This document shows, piece by piece, positions 9,347 to 18,090 of a stretch of DNA of 47,331 bases. Numbering within the stretch: position 1 is the first letter of the stretch; the number at the start of each line of letters is the position of its first letter. The notes under the pieces were generated by a model. That model saw nothing but the letters and a program-made list of their open reading frames with translations. It had not been told where the DNA came from and ran no database searches. Both the position numbers and the translations under genes were made by a program. This DNA comes from a virus: positions 1 through 47,331 of the IMG/VR virus record IMGVR_UViG_3300038423_000168; one strand, 5' to 3'.

Positions 9347-10834
9347 TTAAGTTGAAGGGTTAAACACAAACCCCAGTGTCCTTTCTACCTGAAAAACAAA
9401 ACTGAAAGTCCATTGAAATGGACTTGCCGCATCTTGAGTCCAGTTTAGGCTCTTGAAGTATCCCATATAGGTGGTGCCCTTAAACTTCATAAGCACCGAC
9501 CCCCGGCTCATCACATCATTAAGCCGCCCATTGAGCTGTGTGGCGGTGATAGCAAGTTCGGGAGACCAAGCGTCGATATCCACCTGCTCTTTAGCCTGCC
9601 CTTTACCAGAACCCGCCTCTGCCTCAAAATCCTTATTGTAGAACCACCGAATTCCATTCATCTTGAACAAAGAAAGAAACTCCACAAAGGCATCCTGTGC
9701 CGCAACCCTGAAAGCTTCTTGTGGGTTGGAAGTTCCGGTCTTTTGAGCAATAAGGTTATTAATCGTGTTGTTGGGTAAAGTTCCCGTGGGTGAGATTGTA
9801 CTGTCTATTATTTCGCTTCCCGTGCCAGAAGCATTGAAGCCTGAAAGCAGAAGAGCCAAGGTATCAGAGCCGGGGTCCGCTGTACTGAAAAAATCGGTAA
9901 GCCCAAACTGATTCATGAAGACGCCGGTAGTGCATTGTCCCTCTATCATGTCCGGCTGCATCCCCCACATCGTGATATGCCATCCGGTGCGAGTTCGCTG
10001 TGGCCTCATGACATGCTTAGAGTTAATGTTGAAGCTTTTCATGCTGGCATTAAGCTGAACTTGCAAGGGTGGATACTGGTTAGCCGAGGTCGCCCCCGCA
10101 GGAGAAACAGGGAGATAAACATCCTGACGGTCATGCAACAGCACCTCGAACACCACGGGAGTTATGGAGTTTCTCACCTTGGGATTCCCAGTGACTAAGC
10201 TCATATCGGAATACCATGGGGTATTATCCAGATTGGTGTTAATAATGGCATCCGGGAAGAGTGAAGTGTAGTCAATAGTGGGTGAGTCCAGAAGAAGCGG
10301 GTTGTAAGATGCAGCGGTCTTCAAAAGTGGGGCGTCTTGAGACCCATCCGACCGGGGGGTAGAGGGGTTGTTACCTCCCTGTGGGTTAGCGGTGATTTGA
10401 GACGAGTACCGGGCTACCGTGTCTATGAGACTTTGAGCATAGGGACTATTGAGACCGGCGTACCGATGTAGCGCCTCCTGCGGGTCGTTATTGGAAGCCC
10501 GCAGGCATTGAGCATAGAATTGGGTTGCCACTTGAATGTTGTATGCCGGGTCCGTGAGGAGTTGATTGGTGCTGACTGGTTGCCCATTCACCTTCAGGGA
10601 ATCCACATTTCTGGTGTTGATTTGGCATAACCCATAGTCGGTACTAACACCGAGAGCTTTTCCGTTTTGGTTGATGGCATTGACATAAAAGGAGGACTCG
10701 TGGGAGGCGATTCCTACCAGAATGTTGGGGTCTATGTTAGTGCCATTCTGATTATTATACTGAGTCACAACACTGTAAGCGGTGTCGTTGACCTGCTGCT
10801 CCGTAAGTTGTACTGGGGGTCCTTGGGTAGCCAT
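9347..10834 (-). CDS. Tail lysozyme: SLT-like transglycosylase fused to baseplate domain
   Basis: Residues of about 15-150 form a lytic transglycosylase (SLT/goose-lysozyme-like) domain. It has the ASHES catalytic-Glu motif (Glu46), a downstream YGLCQIN motif and a C-terminal HRYAGLNSPYA helix. Such enzymes cleave the MurNAc-GlcNAc bond of peptidoglycan so that the tail tube can cross the wall. The remaining ~300 residues are a structural domain with an aromatic GWHITMWG segment resembling the next gene. The enzyme is therefore built into the baseplate rather than being a free endolysin: there is no signal peptide and it sits in the tail operon. Length 495 residues, three bases after the tape-measure stop. 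Confidence 0.8.
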   Translation of the reverse strand: MATQGPPVQLTEQQVNDTAYSVVTQYNNQNGTNIDPNILVGIASHESSFYVNAINQNGKALGVSTDYGLCQINTRNVDSLKVNGQPVSTNQLLTDPAYNIQVATQFYAQCLRASNNDPQEALHRYAGLNSPYAQSLIDTVARYSSQITANPQGGNNPSTPRSDGSQDAPLLKTAASYNPLLLDSPTIDYTSLFPDAIINTNLDNTPWYSDMSLVTGNPKVRNSITPVVFEVLLHDRQDVYLPVSPAGATSANQYPPLQVQLNASMKSFNINSKHVMRPQRTRTGWHITMWGMQPDMIEGQCTTGVFMNQFGLTDFFSTADPGSDTLALLLSGFNASGTGSEIIDSTISPTGTLPNNTINNLIAQKTGTSNPQEAFRVAAQDAFVEFLSLFKMNGIRWFYNKDFEAEAGSGKGQAKEQVDIDAWSPELAITATQLNGRLNDVMSRGSVLMKFKGTTYMGYFKSLNWTQDAASPFQWTFSFVFQVERTLGFVFNPST

Positions 10835-10837
10835 AGG

Positions 10838-13800
10838 TTATTGACCCCCGATACCTGGAATTTTTATGTTCGCTCCTAGCGTCGGATTAGCCAGCATATG
10901 GGCAAAGTCCTTCGCAGGGTTACCTGTAGATACGGTGGAGGTTTCGTGTGCTCCTCCGGGGAAAGTAGAGGGCAGGGTAACATTAGGGCTGAATCCCTGA
11001 GCGATTTTGGTGGACGCATCGACTATAATGGGAGCATTACCGGCTGCTTTATTGGCTGTTCCCGTCGTAACTTGTGCATTTACCCCCCCAGCAGCGACAC
11101 CCGGTCCGGCTGCGGGAGGGATATCAGTGGTTCCACGATAGTAACCCTGTTTTATCATTACTTCTTCACGCAAGCGCTTTTCCATGTCATAATACCCGGT
11201 AACATCATTTCCCGTAGCTATACCCCTTGACTTGACGGTGTTGATGGTGTTCTGCATAGCGGTAACAGTGTTAACTAAATTCTGTCTCTGTCCCTGAAAC
11301 CCTGAGAGATTCAGCAGGTCGTTCTTGATTTTATCTGGTCCGGCCTTCTTGTCTTGGTCTTCCTTAAGCTGTTGTTGAGCGGCGATGATATACTTATCAA
11401 GAGTCTTGATTTCCTCCTGCCCCTTATCCATATCACCCTGAATGGTTCCGGGTCCTGTGGCAATAATTTTCGCCTGTATATCGGCGATATCTTCGGCTTT
11501 AGGCATAGTGTTCCCGCCGAAGAAGTCAAGTATTTTGGTGAGAGTGCCATAAACGAGGTTAATCAAAATCTGAGTAATCTGCTTGAGGTAGTCATCGGTG
11601 GTGGTCAAAGCCTCACCAAGACTTTTCTTCATAGTGTCGCTAAGTTCCTCACCCTGTTTCTTGGCGGAGTCGGCAAAGACTTTCGCCATAGCTCCACCTG
11701 CCTCAAAGTTCGAAGAGAACGTCTCCCAGTCCCCGGCTAACCCCTCCATAGCCTTCTGTTGTTCACTGGCGCTACCCTTCAAATCCTTCATGACATCTTC
11801 ACGTGTGGCTGTGGGCTTTAACCCAAGGTAACCCGCAATTTTCTTGTAGGTATGGTCATCTACATTCCCTGTTCCCATCATGGCTTCGTTGATACGAGCG
11901 CCAGATGCCGCCAGTTGAAGGGTTCGCAACTTAGGGATGTCCTCGGGGTTGAGTTGAAATGCTGTGGCAAATTTATTTATTTCCATCGACCGCTTAACTA
12001 CTTCCTCAGGATGGAGAATGAACTTGCTCATTGCCTCATTCACATTCTTACCCACGCCCGCCTTCATAAGAGTCTGTTGGAGCTTTGTGATGTTCATAGC
12101 GGCGGTCATCGCCGGGCTTTGATTGGGAGCAAAAGCAAATTCCAAAGCGTTGCGGGTAGTGGGGTTCTTGACAAACAGGTTGGTCTGCTGTAGGGCCTGC
12201 TGACCGGCTGTTAACTGGTTGAGCGTAGCTCCCACTGCCTGCTTTTTAGTGGCGTCCCCCTTACCTTCGAGGTCACGGGCAGCGGCCATTGTAGCCATTC
12301 CCGCTGTGGTGGGATTAGACACCAAACTCTCCTTCGTGACACCGGACTGCCCTAATTTGGCCCTAGCTTGGTCTTCTGAGAAGCCAGCACTCTTATAGGC
12401 ATCCAACAGGGCCTTGTAAGCATCGTCTGCCTGTTGCTCTACGTCCACACCTTGTGTGGCTTGGAGCATTTGCTGAGTGCCTCTGGTCATATGGAGCGCC
12501 ATGAAAGCCCCCATCTCCGGGGTAGTCTTGGTGGTTATCATCGCTTTCATAGCGTCTTCCACCTGCTCCGAAGTGAGAAGCCCTGTGTGTCCCAGCATTC
12601 TCAGGGCGGAGGTGACATCATTTACACCCCGTGCCATATGGTCGAACTGCCCAGAGATGTCATCAAGAATTTGAATGTACTTGGTGGAGGTGATGCCTGC
12701 CGCTCGAATGTCGATGTTGAGCTTGTTGAAGAAAGCGTCCGTGCCTTCCAGCGACAGGTGGTATTGCTGGAGAAGCTTCATAATTTGTTCGGTAGCGGCG
12801 GTCTGGTCCAGTCCGGCTAATCTCGCTCCACCAAAAATGGTAGCGGCAATTCCCTCCCCCGGTCTACCTCCTGCTTTACCAATAATGTTTTGTTCCAGTC
12901 GATTGTTGGTTTCAGAGAGGTCGGCGACACTTACACCAAATTTGTTGATTGCCGCAGCGATATCAATGTTCTTCTCATAAGTCTGCCCATAGAGATTCAT
13001 GCCGGGAGTCAGATTCATACGGACATTCTGAAACGCCGCTGCTCCCGAGGTACGCCCAGCAAATAATCCACTTTGTCCCAACTTGTCAAAGATTTGTTGA
13101 TTGCTTTTAATCATACCATCAAAGGCATCTCGGAGCAAAGAGATAGCACCAATGAATATGCCTATCGGCCCCCCACCAGCAGCTTCTCCCAAAGCTCCCG
13201 CACCCATTTCCCCTGCACCTACTGCTGCCTCACCACCTCCTCCAACGGTAGCAGCGATACCCCCGGATGCTGTTGCGCCAATTCCTTCTTCGGCGGCTAT
13301 ACTTTTTGCCGCACTTTGTAAGGCCATGGCGGAAATCCGGGAACTTATCCCCGCACCCCTTCCACTGATTCCCCCCACCATCTCGGAAAGGTCTGCCTGT
13401 TTCATTCCCTTTACGACATTGGCACGCTCTTTAAGCTGTTGGAGTAAAGCGGGGTCCATTTTACTGATGGCATTCTTGGGTATCGTACCAGTCTTAGGGT
13501 CAATCAAACCGGCAAGGTCTTTCATGAATCCCGTAGCTTCATTGGGGCCTTTTTCCGCCTCGAAAGTGACCATCCGCTGTTTGAATACACCGGCACCCTT
13601 CACTAAATTATCTCTAGCCTGTTCCGCTGCTCTTCGTCCTCGGTCCATTGTGCTAGTAGCTTTATCCCATGCTCGCATAAATGGTTCGAGCATTCCAATT
13701 CCCATTGCTCCAAAAGTATCTCGAAAGGTATCTCCTAATGCCCTTGCGGGACGCCGTAACTTTTCAATTTTTTCACGAACGGTGTCTAAAACGGCTGTCA

Positions 13801-14299
13801 CCCCCTCCAAGGACTTTCTCAACTCCTTGGCGGAGGTGTCATCAAAAGCGTCATGCATACTCTTGGTGGTATCTCTAGCCCGGTCGTTGATTTTCTTCAA
13901 CTCATCGTTAATGAGTTTGAGAGCCTTGATGGCCTTTTCCCGGTCTGCGACGGAGTAGCTACCGCTGTTCTTCACGTCCTCCGCTACCTTCTTTATCTTC
14001 TCAAGCTCCTCCTGAACTTCCTTGAAGTTTTTCTTTTGAAGAACCTGCCCAGAGTTGATGGCGTGAACCATCTTGAGGACACCATCTAATCCCCGTTTTT
14101 GGTCTTCTACGTGGGTAACTAAAGCCTCGGCGGTGGTGTTGACCGTCCCAATACTCTCTTGCAGTTTAGCCATCAAGTCAACGAGTTGTTGTTCCTTGGC
14201 GACAATCAAATCCATCGTCCCGGATAAGGCTACAGTTGCCTTATTCAGGTTGTTGATGGAATCTTGCAAATCCTTCGGATTGTAGGGGGGTGCGGGCAT
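10838..14299 (-). CDS. Tail tape measure protein
   Basis: At 1153 residues this is the longest gene of the operon. It has long amphipathic helices over the first ~230 residues (repeated KAI/ELKKI heptads), a Gly/Ala-rich hydrophobic stretch around residues 325-390 that could insert in a membrane, and a helical remainder. This is the usual make-up of tape-measure proteins, which set tail length and are ejected into the host during infection. It lies between a tail-assembly-type gene and the tail lysozyme, the classic location. By the usual ~0.15 nm per residue rule the tail would be roughly 170 nm, which is an inference only. No peptidase or lysozyme motif was noticed inside it. Confidence 0.85.
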   Translation of the reverse strand: MPAPPYNPKDLQDSINNLNKATVALSGTMDLIVAKEQQLVDLMAKLQESIGTVNTTAEALVTHVEDQKRGLDGVLKMVHAINSGQVLQKKNFKEVQEELEKIKKVAEDVKNSGSYSVADREKAIKALKLINDELKKINDRARDTTKSMHDAFDDTSAKELRKSLEGVTAVLDTVREKIEKLRRPARALGDTFRDTFGAMGIGMLEPFMRAWDKATSTMDRGRRAAEQARDNLVKGAGVFKQRMVTFEAEKGPNEATGFMKDLAGLIDPKTGTIPKNAISKMDPALLQQLKERANVVKGMKQADLSEMVGGISGRGAGISSRISAMALQSAAKSIAAEEGIGATASGGIAATVGGGGEAAVGAGEMGAGALGEAAGGGPIGIFIGAISLLRDAFDGMIKSNQQIFDKLGQSGLFAGRTSGAAAFQNVRMNLTPGMNLYGQTYEKNIDIAAAINKFGVSVADLSETNNRLEQNIIGKAGGRPGEGIAATIFGGARLAGLDQTAATEQIMKLLQQYHLSLEGTDAFFNKLNIDIRAAGITSTKYIQILDDISGQFDHMARGVNDVTSALRMLGHTGLLTSEQVEDAMKAMITTKTTPEMGAFMALHMTRGTQQMLQATQGVDVEQQADDAYKALLDAYKSAGFSEDQARAKLGQSGVTKESLVSNPTTAGMATMAAARDLEGKGDATKKQAVGATLNQLTAGQQALQQTNLFVKNPTTRNALEFAFAPNQSPAMTAAMNITKLQQTLMKAGVGKNVNEAMSKFILHPEEVVKRSMEINKFATAFQLNPEDIPKLRTLQLAASGARINEAMMGTGNVDDHTYKKIAGYLGLKPTATREDVMKDLKGSASEQQKAMEGLAGDWETFSSNFEAGGAMAKVFADSAKKQGEELSDTMKKSLGEALTTTDDYLKQITQILINLVYGTLTKILDFFGGNTMPKAEDIADIQAKIIATGPGTIQGDMDKGQEEIKTLDKYIIAAQQQLKEDQDKKAGPDKIKNDLLNLSGFQGQRQNLVNTVTAMQNTINTVKSRGIATGNDVTGYYDMEKRLREEVMIKQGYYRGTTDIPPAAGPGVAAGGVNAQVTTGTANKAAGNAPIIVDASTKIAQGFSPNVTLPSTFPGGAHETSTVSTGNPAKDFAHMLANPTLGANIKIPGIGGQ

Positions 14300-14302
14300 C
14301 TA

Positions 14303-14932
14303 TTAAGCCTTTTGCTCCTTTTCTACCGCCGCCCTTTCCTCAGCAGACAACTGGGCTTCTAGGCTCTTTGCTACGGTGTCTTCAATTACTTCCTTGCTGG
14401 CATCGTGGATTTCCTTCAAAGCGGCCTCGAAAAACCGGCGCTCCACCTCGGTCATCAGTGTGCTTTGCGGAAAGTTCTTCTGCATACGCTTTTCGATGTT
14501 GTCGGTGTGAACCATGAGAATCTTCCAAAGCGTCTGGAGGACCTCCTGTCCCCATCCGAGGAAAATGTTCCGCAGGACGACCTGCACATCCGATTTTTCA
14601 TTGGTGGTGGGGTCTATCAGTATCCGCTGCTCTTCCATGAGGTTGCGAATGCTGATGCCGTTAATCCACGTCACCGCTCGGGATAGTATCTCACACCGGA
14701 TGCGCTGAACCCAAGCATACCCCTTAAGCTCCTCACAAGCAAGAAGTGCTTTCATCTCTTGGTCAGTGGGAATATTGGCAATTCTGAGACATACTGTCTT
14801 CCCAGATGCCTCAAAATTAAGGATTTCCTCGTTTTCTTCAATTCCGAACCCCTTAAGACCTAAAATTACCTCATCAAGGGACTTAGGGGCCTCAACAACC
14901 ACCCCGGTTCCCGGCTTTGTCTTTGAACTCAT
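14303..14932 (-). CDS. Probable tail assembly chaperone, immediately upstream of tape measure
   Basis: This 209-residue protein is helical and charged. Its N-terminal segment has short strands (VCLRIANIPTDQEM) and its C-terminus is Ala/Glu-rich. It lies directly before the tape measure with a three-base gap, the position of tail assembly chaperones that coat the tape measure during tail building. The start has a good GGAGG ribosome site (GAGGAATTATG on the coding strand). No sequence motif proves the role. A second chaperone-like gene lies at 16826-17338, so the pair may work together. It may have been separated from that partner by the inserted plus-strand cassette. Confidence 0.5.
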   Translation of the reverse strand: MSSKTKPGTGVVVEAPKSLDEVILGLKGFGIEENEEILNFEASGKTVCLRIANIPTDQEMKALLACEELKGYAWVQRIRCEILSRAVTWINGISIRNLMEEQRILIDPTTNEKSDVQVVLRNIFLGWGQEVLQTLWKILMVHTDNIEKRMQKNFPQSTLMTEVERRFFEAALKEIHDASKEVIEDTVAKSLEAQLSAEERAAVEKEQKA

Positions 14933-15011
14933 AATTCCTCCCTAATTAATCGGGTGACAGTCAGTTATCTGAAAATGACCACAAGAATTTTGGAAATTGA
15001 GGGCCGAATCG

Positions 15012-15020
15012 TGGTATACT
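15012..15020 (+). promoter_or_regulatory. Extended -10 promoter TGGTATACT
   Basis: The match is TGnTATAcT with no clear -35 box. It belongs to a ~22-base block that recurs at 25166 and 26512, each time just before a small gene and running from the -10 box into the AGGA ribosome site. It probably drives the two-gene cassette against the tail operon, using the host's main sigma factor. Confidence 0.6.
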
Positions 15021-15039
15021 GGAAGTGGAGGAAACTTGT

Positions 15040-15318
15040 ATGGATGAAAGTTCGGAAGACAAAATGCTACGAGTGGCTCAAGGGCAGCGGGATTACCTAA
15101 TATCCCTAGACGCCTATTACTCTCTTAAAGCTAAAGGAGTGAATCCACCCCTCTACCCATCAAGACCAAACTATGGTAGTGAGGGAACCGGTGGTGGTAT
15201 CACCGAGACTATACTCGGACTCGGATTTTTCACGGGAGTTGGGGGAACATTAGGTTTAGGGGCATGGGTAGTCGTCTGTTCAATCATGGGTTGGCATTGT
15301 TGGCCTATGCCTTATTAA
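15040..15318 (+). CDS. Small membrane protein, paralogue A
   Basis: This 92-residue protein has a charged N-terminal half with the segment RDYLISLDAYYSLKAKGVNP and a hydrophobic C-terminal half (about residues 50-85) with one probable membrane helix, or two. It is followed at once by a paralogue with the same N-terminal block. I choose the ATG at 15040 because GGAGGA lies just before it. A GTG five codons upstream would overlap that site. It runs opposite to the surrounding tail operon and has its own promoter, which suggests early expression and a role outside the virion, perhaps at the host membrane. No family recognised. Confidence 0.75.
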   Translation: MDESSEDKMLRVAQGQRDYLISLDAYYSLKAKGVNPPLYPSRPNYGSEGTGGGITETILGLGFFTGVGGTLGLGAWVVVCSIMGWHCWPMPY

Positions 15319-15354
15319 ACCCCCGGCTACTCCTGTTGATAATGGAGGATGCGT

Positions 15355-15687
15355 ATGGATGAAACAGCGGACGACAGGTTATCGCAACTACATCGGGCAG
15401 AAAGGGATTATTTAATCTCTTTGGATGCCTACCATTCCCTTAAAGCAAAGGGAGTGAACCCCCCATTTTACCCCGCTGGTCCAAACTACAATGGTGGGGG
15501 TAGATTGGGGTGGTCATGTACCCTCGCCCTATTCCTGATTTTAGTGGGTGGGATAATACTGTACCCAAGTTATGTTGGTATTTCATTTCTATCCATGTTT
15601 TTTCCCAATGTACCCGTATCGACATGGATTCTTATGTTTACGGCGATTTTTGTTCTAACAATTGCATGGTTTATCCACAAGCTATAA
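15355..15687 (+). CDS. Small membrane protein, paralogue B
   Basis: This 110-residue protein shares with its neighbour the block RDYLISLDAYxSLKAKGVNPPxYPxxPNY but has a different, more hydrophobic C-terminus with two probable membrane helices (about residues 50-75 and 85-108). The pair arose by tandem duplication followed by divergence of the membrane part. By comparison with paralogue A, the start is the ATG at 15355 behind GGAGG. The ATG at 15349 overlaps the ribosome site. The stop abuts the stop of the convergent minus-strand gene at 15688 with no spacer and no visible terminator, so antisense transcripts are likely. Function unknown. Confidence 0.75.
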   Translation: MDETADDRLSQLHRAERDYLISLDAYHSLKAKGVNPPFYPAGPNYNGGGRLGWSCTLALFLILVGGIILYPSYVGISFLSMFFPNVPVSTWILMFTAIFVLTIAWFIHKL

Positions 15688-16833
15688 CTAATCCTGTTGG
15701 TAGCGCCGAATCTTTTCCCTCACGTCTCCGGGGAGTGGATTTGCACCCTCTCTGGTAACGGGGGTCGGGGTAATTCTCCCCTTCTGCAAGTCCCTCTCCC
15801 TCTTTGTAACCTCTTCCTCCGTTTCGATACGGATGGTTTCCTTGTTGATTCCGATACCCCCACGCCGGGTGACCATTTGCTCAATCTCTCGCTTGCGTTG
15901 TTCGGCGGCATCCACCTGCTGCTTTTCAAATTTTGCCATGAGCTTCTCGTGGCGGTCGTTGGAAAGCATCCCATGAAATTCTTTGAGCATTCCCTCCTTG
16001 GTTTCCATGTTTTCCACGTGTGCCCACCCATCTTCAAGGCTGGTATCCACGGGGGCCGCTACTACATTCTCCCACGGCTCCAGAGCATCCACCCGCATCT
16101 TACGGGTTGCGTCTTTAAGCTCCGCCGCCAACCCATCTACAGACTTCCCCGCCCACGGGCGCATGATAAGCACAGCGTTCCATGACTCATCCAAGCGCTT
16201 CTTGGCCTGCTCCCGATAAGTGCAGAGCGAGGCCCATAAACGGGTATGATTCGAGGGGCACAAGACCCGCATAGTCTTACCATCCGGGAGGTTAATATTC
16301 CTAGTCTCGCAGGAGAAATAAGCACTGTGGCTATGCCAAAGCATTTCTGAGGTTCGGGTAGTGGAGAATGCCGATAGGTAAGGGAAGAGAGAGGCATCTC
16401 GGTCTCCCATTGCCAAAATAAGTTGGACAAGGCGATGAATCTCCAAGGAGGATAGAGACCCCAATTCTTCCTCATTAAGCGTTGTACTCAGCAATAGACA
16501 CCTAAAGACAAACTCCAGACTATCCGGTATCCACCGCCTGAGGATGCGACGTTCGGTATCGTGAAAACCCCGCACCCACCCCCGCTGCTTGCCATCCACC
16601 ATAAGAGGACGAATTCTTGCTCCTACACTGATAAGCTCATCACACGCCTCGGTAACTTTCTCCCGAACACCCTCTACATACTTGGTGGGTACCCGGTTGA
16701 TTATACCCTCACCAAGTTTCCTAGCAATCTCCACCCCGAAAGTCATTTTACTTTCACCGGGTGAACCACCACCCACCCACCTTCCCGTGGGAGATGTACC
16801 AAGGACCGTTGGGGAGACATTCCCTCTAACCAT
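15688..16833 (-). CDS. Tail-operon protein of unknown function
   Basis: This 381-residue protein has a predicted helical core (residues 30-230) and a highly charged, probably coiled-coil C-terminal part rich in Glu, Lys and Arg (residues 270-380). Its ATG lies inside the last codons of the upstream chaperone-like gene (ATGGTTAG overlap), so its translation is probably coupled. The first ~29 residues are Gly/Pro/Ser-rich, and an ATG at about 16746 could also serve. In many phages the gene at this place is the second tail-assembly chaperone, made by frameshift. I saw no slippery heptamer here, so separate initiation is more likely. Confidence 0.6.
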   Translation of the reverse strand: MVRGNVSPTVLGTSPTGRWVGGGSPGESKMTFGVEIARKLGEGIINRVPTKYVEGVREKVTEACDELISVGARIRPLMVDGKQRGWVRGFHDTERRILRRWIPDSLEFVFRCLLLSTTLNEEELGSLSSLEIHRLVQLILAMGDRDASLFPYLSAFSTTRTSEMLWHSHSAYFSCETRNINLPDGKTMRVLCPSNHTRLWASLCTYREQAKKRLDESWNAVLIMRPWAGKSVDGLAAELKDATRKMRVDALEPWENVVAAPVDTSLEDGWAHVENMETKEGMLKEFHGMLSNDRHEKLMAKFEKQQVDAAEQRKREIEQMVTRRGGIGINKETIRIETEEEVTKRERDLQKGRITPTPVTREGANPLPGDVREKIRRYQQD

Positions 16834-17338
16834 GTGGTCCTCCGTCCGGGGTAGCCGCTGGAAATATCCGCTTTTCCTTACGAGCGGATTCCAATATTTT
16901 ACGACTTAGTTCTGCCTCAGCGGCGACCTCCTCTTTCCCAAAACGGACTTCCATAGACTTGATAGCCTTGTCATGGGCTGTTTCCTCTTCCTCCCCATCA
17001 TCAGAAATTCGATTCATAAAAGTGGAGGGTTGGGGGGCCTGATATAAATCCACGGTGGAAAATCGACTGGCAGGTGGTAGTGAACCCTTGTAGACCTTCC
17101 AAACCCTGGCGGCAATAGCCTCTGGAATGGCCGCAATTACCCGAATGGACTCTTTCAAAGATTGGGGCTTAATCCCAGAGACTTCGGCAAGAGCGGTTGA
17201 TAGGACTGTGCGCAGGGGGTCTTCTCCCTTACCAATATGGATAGCCATTTCTTCTCTCCATGTGAGTTTTTTGAACCGGAACTTGTAGCGCAGTAGTTCC
17301 ACATCCACAAAGTTGGAGTCAGTCATTTCTATACCCAT
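16826..17338 (-). CDS. Probable tail assembly chaperone
   Basis: This 170-residue protein opens with an alternating strand-rich block (VDVELLRYKFRFKKLTWREE) and continues with helices, a pattern frequent in the first of the paired tail-assembly chaperones of phages. The C-terminus (residues 115-165) is acidic and then basic, and probably disordered. It is the first gene of the minus-strand tail operon seen in this window. An in-frame second ATG four codons later (17326) could be the true start. Neither has a strong ribosome site. The divergent GIY-YIG gene begins only ~40 bases away, so the operon's promoter may lie within or beyond that gene. Confidence 0.55.
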   Translation of the reverse strand: MGIEMTDSNFVDVELLRYKFRFKKLTWREEMAIHIGKGEDPLRTVLSTALAEVSGIKPQSLKESIRVIAAIPEAIAARVWKVYKGSLPPASRFSTVDLYQAPQPSTFMNRISDDGEEEETAHDKAIKSMEVRFGKEEVAAEAELSRKILESARKEKRIFPAATPDGGPHG

Positions 17339-17381
17339 ATGAACGGCCTATGAAGCCATCTTTCATAGAATCACTATCAGA

Positions 17382-18089
17382 ATGGTATTTAGAATATACG
17401 CAATGAAAATCAGAAGTCACACCACCGAGAAAAGCTGGATTGTCTACCTTATAACCAACAAAGTAAATGGGAAGGTGTATGTTGGTCAAACATCCTGTGG
17501 TTTGAAAAGGCGATGGGCACTCCATTGTTCCCCCTCGGCGGGAAACAAACATCTGTTGAACTCTATTCGTAAATATGGCCGTGATTCCTTTGAAATCAGC
17601 ATTATCCACGGTCCGGGGCTTACCTTTGAAGAATCTAGCACCTTAGAGAAACGGGAAATATCTAAGAGGAAGTCAACCGACCACCAATTCGGATACAACC
17701 GAAGTACGGGGGGTGAAGGAGGTGCTAATGGTATGAGATTCCCCTCCGAAACTTACCCCAAAAGATTGGGTAGAAAATGCTCTGTCGAAACCATCAAAAA
17801 ACTACGGGATGCTGCAATTGGCAGAAAGTGCTCACCCGAAACAAGAGTGAAATTGAGGCTGGCACTAAAGGGTAAGAAACCATCTGCTAAGGCTATAGAA
17901 AACTCCCGTAATGTGTGGATTGGAAGAAAGCACTCACCGGAATCGAAAAGAAAAATAGGGGCGGCACAAAGGGAAGTTAGGGAGGTAAAACCGAGAACAC
18001 CTGAAACAATTACTAAACTGAAAGCGGCTTGGAAACGACGTAAATTAAAAAACCCAGAAATGGTGTTCCCGTTTCAAAAGGAAAAATAG
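17382..18089 (+). CDS. GIY-YIG homing endonuclease with NUMOD3-type repeats
   Basis: The GIY-YIG nuclease domain lies at about residues 20-110: WIVYLI, then KVYVGQTS, a catalytic Arg in LKRRW and a Glu around the EKREI helix. It is followed by several short NUMOD3-type DNA-binding repeats (GRKCSxET, GRKHSPES). At 235 residues it is the normal size for free-standing phage GIY-YIG enzymes, which nick or cut intron-less or marker alleles and copy themselves in. It ends two bases before the helicase gene, whose homologues may be its target. Starts at 17382 and 17403 are both possible and neither has a strong ribosome site. Confidence 0.85.
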   Translation: MVFRIYAMKIRSHTTEKSWIVYLITNKVNGKVYVGQTSCGLKRRWALHCSPSAGNKHLLNSIRKYGRDSFEISIIHGPGLTFEESSTLEKREISKRKSTDHQFGYNRSTGGEGGANGMRFPSETYPKRLGRKCSVETIKKLRDAAIGRKCSPETRVKLRLALKGKKPSAKAIENSRNVWIGRKHSPESKRKIGAAQREVREVKPRTPETITKLKAAWKRRKLKNPEMVFPFQKEK

Positions 18090-18090
18090 T

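Noticed and set aside
13101-13958. Long plus-strand open frame inside the tape-measure gene
   Set aside because: It is the antisense shadow of the Gly/Ala-rich part of the tape-measure gene and has no ribosome site or sensible composition.
16780-16850. Programmed -1 frameshift joining the two tail-assembly genes
   Set aside because: No X-XXY-YYZ heptamer is seen before the overlap. The second gene has its own ATG in the overlap.
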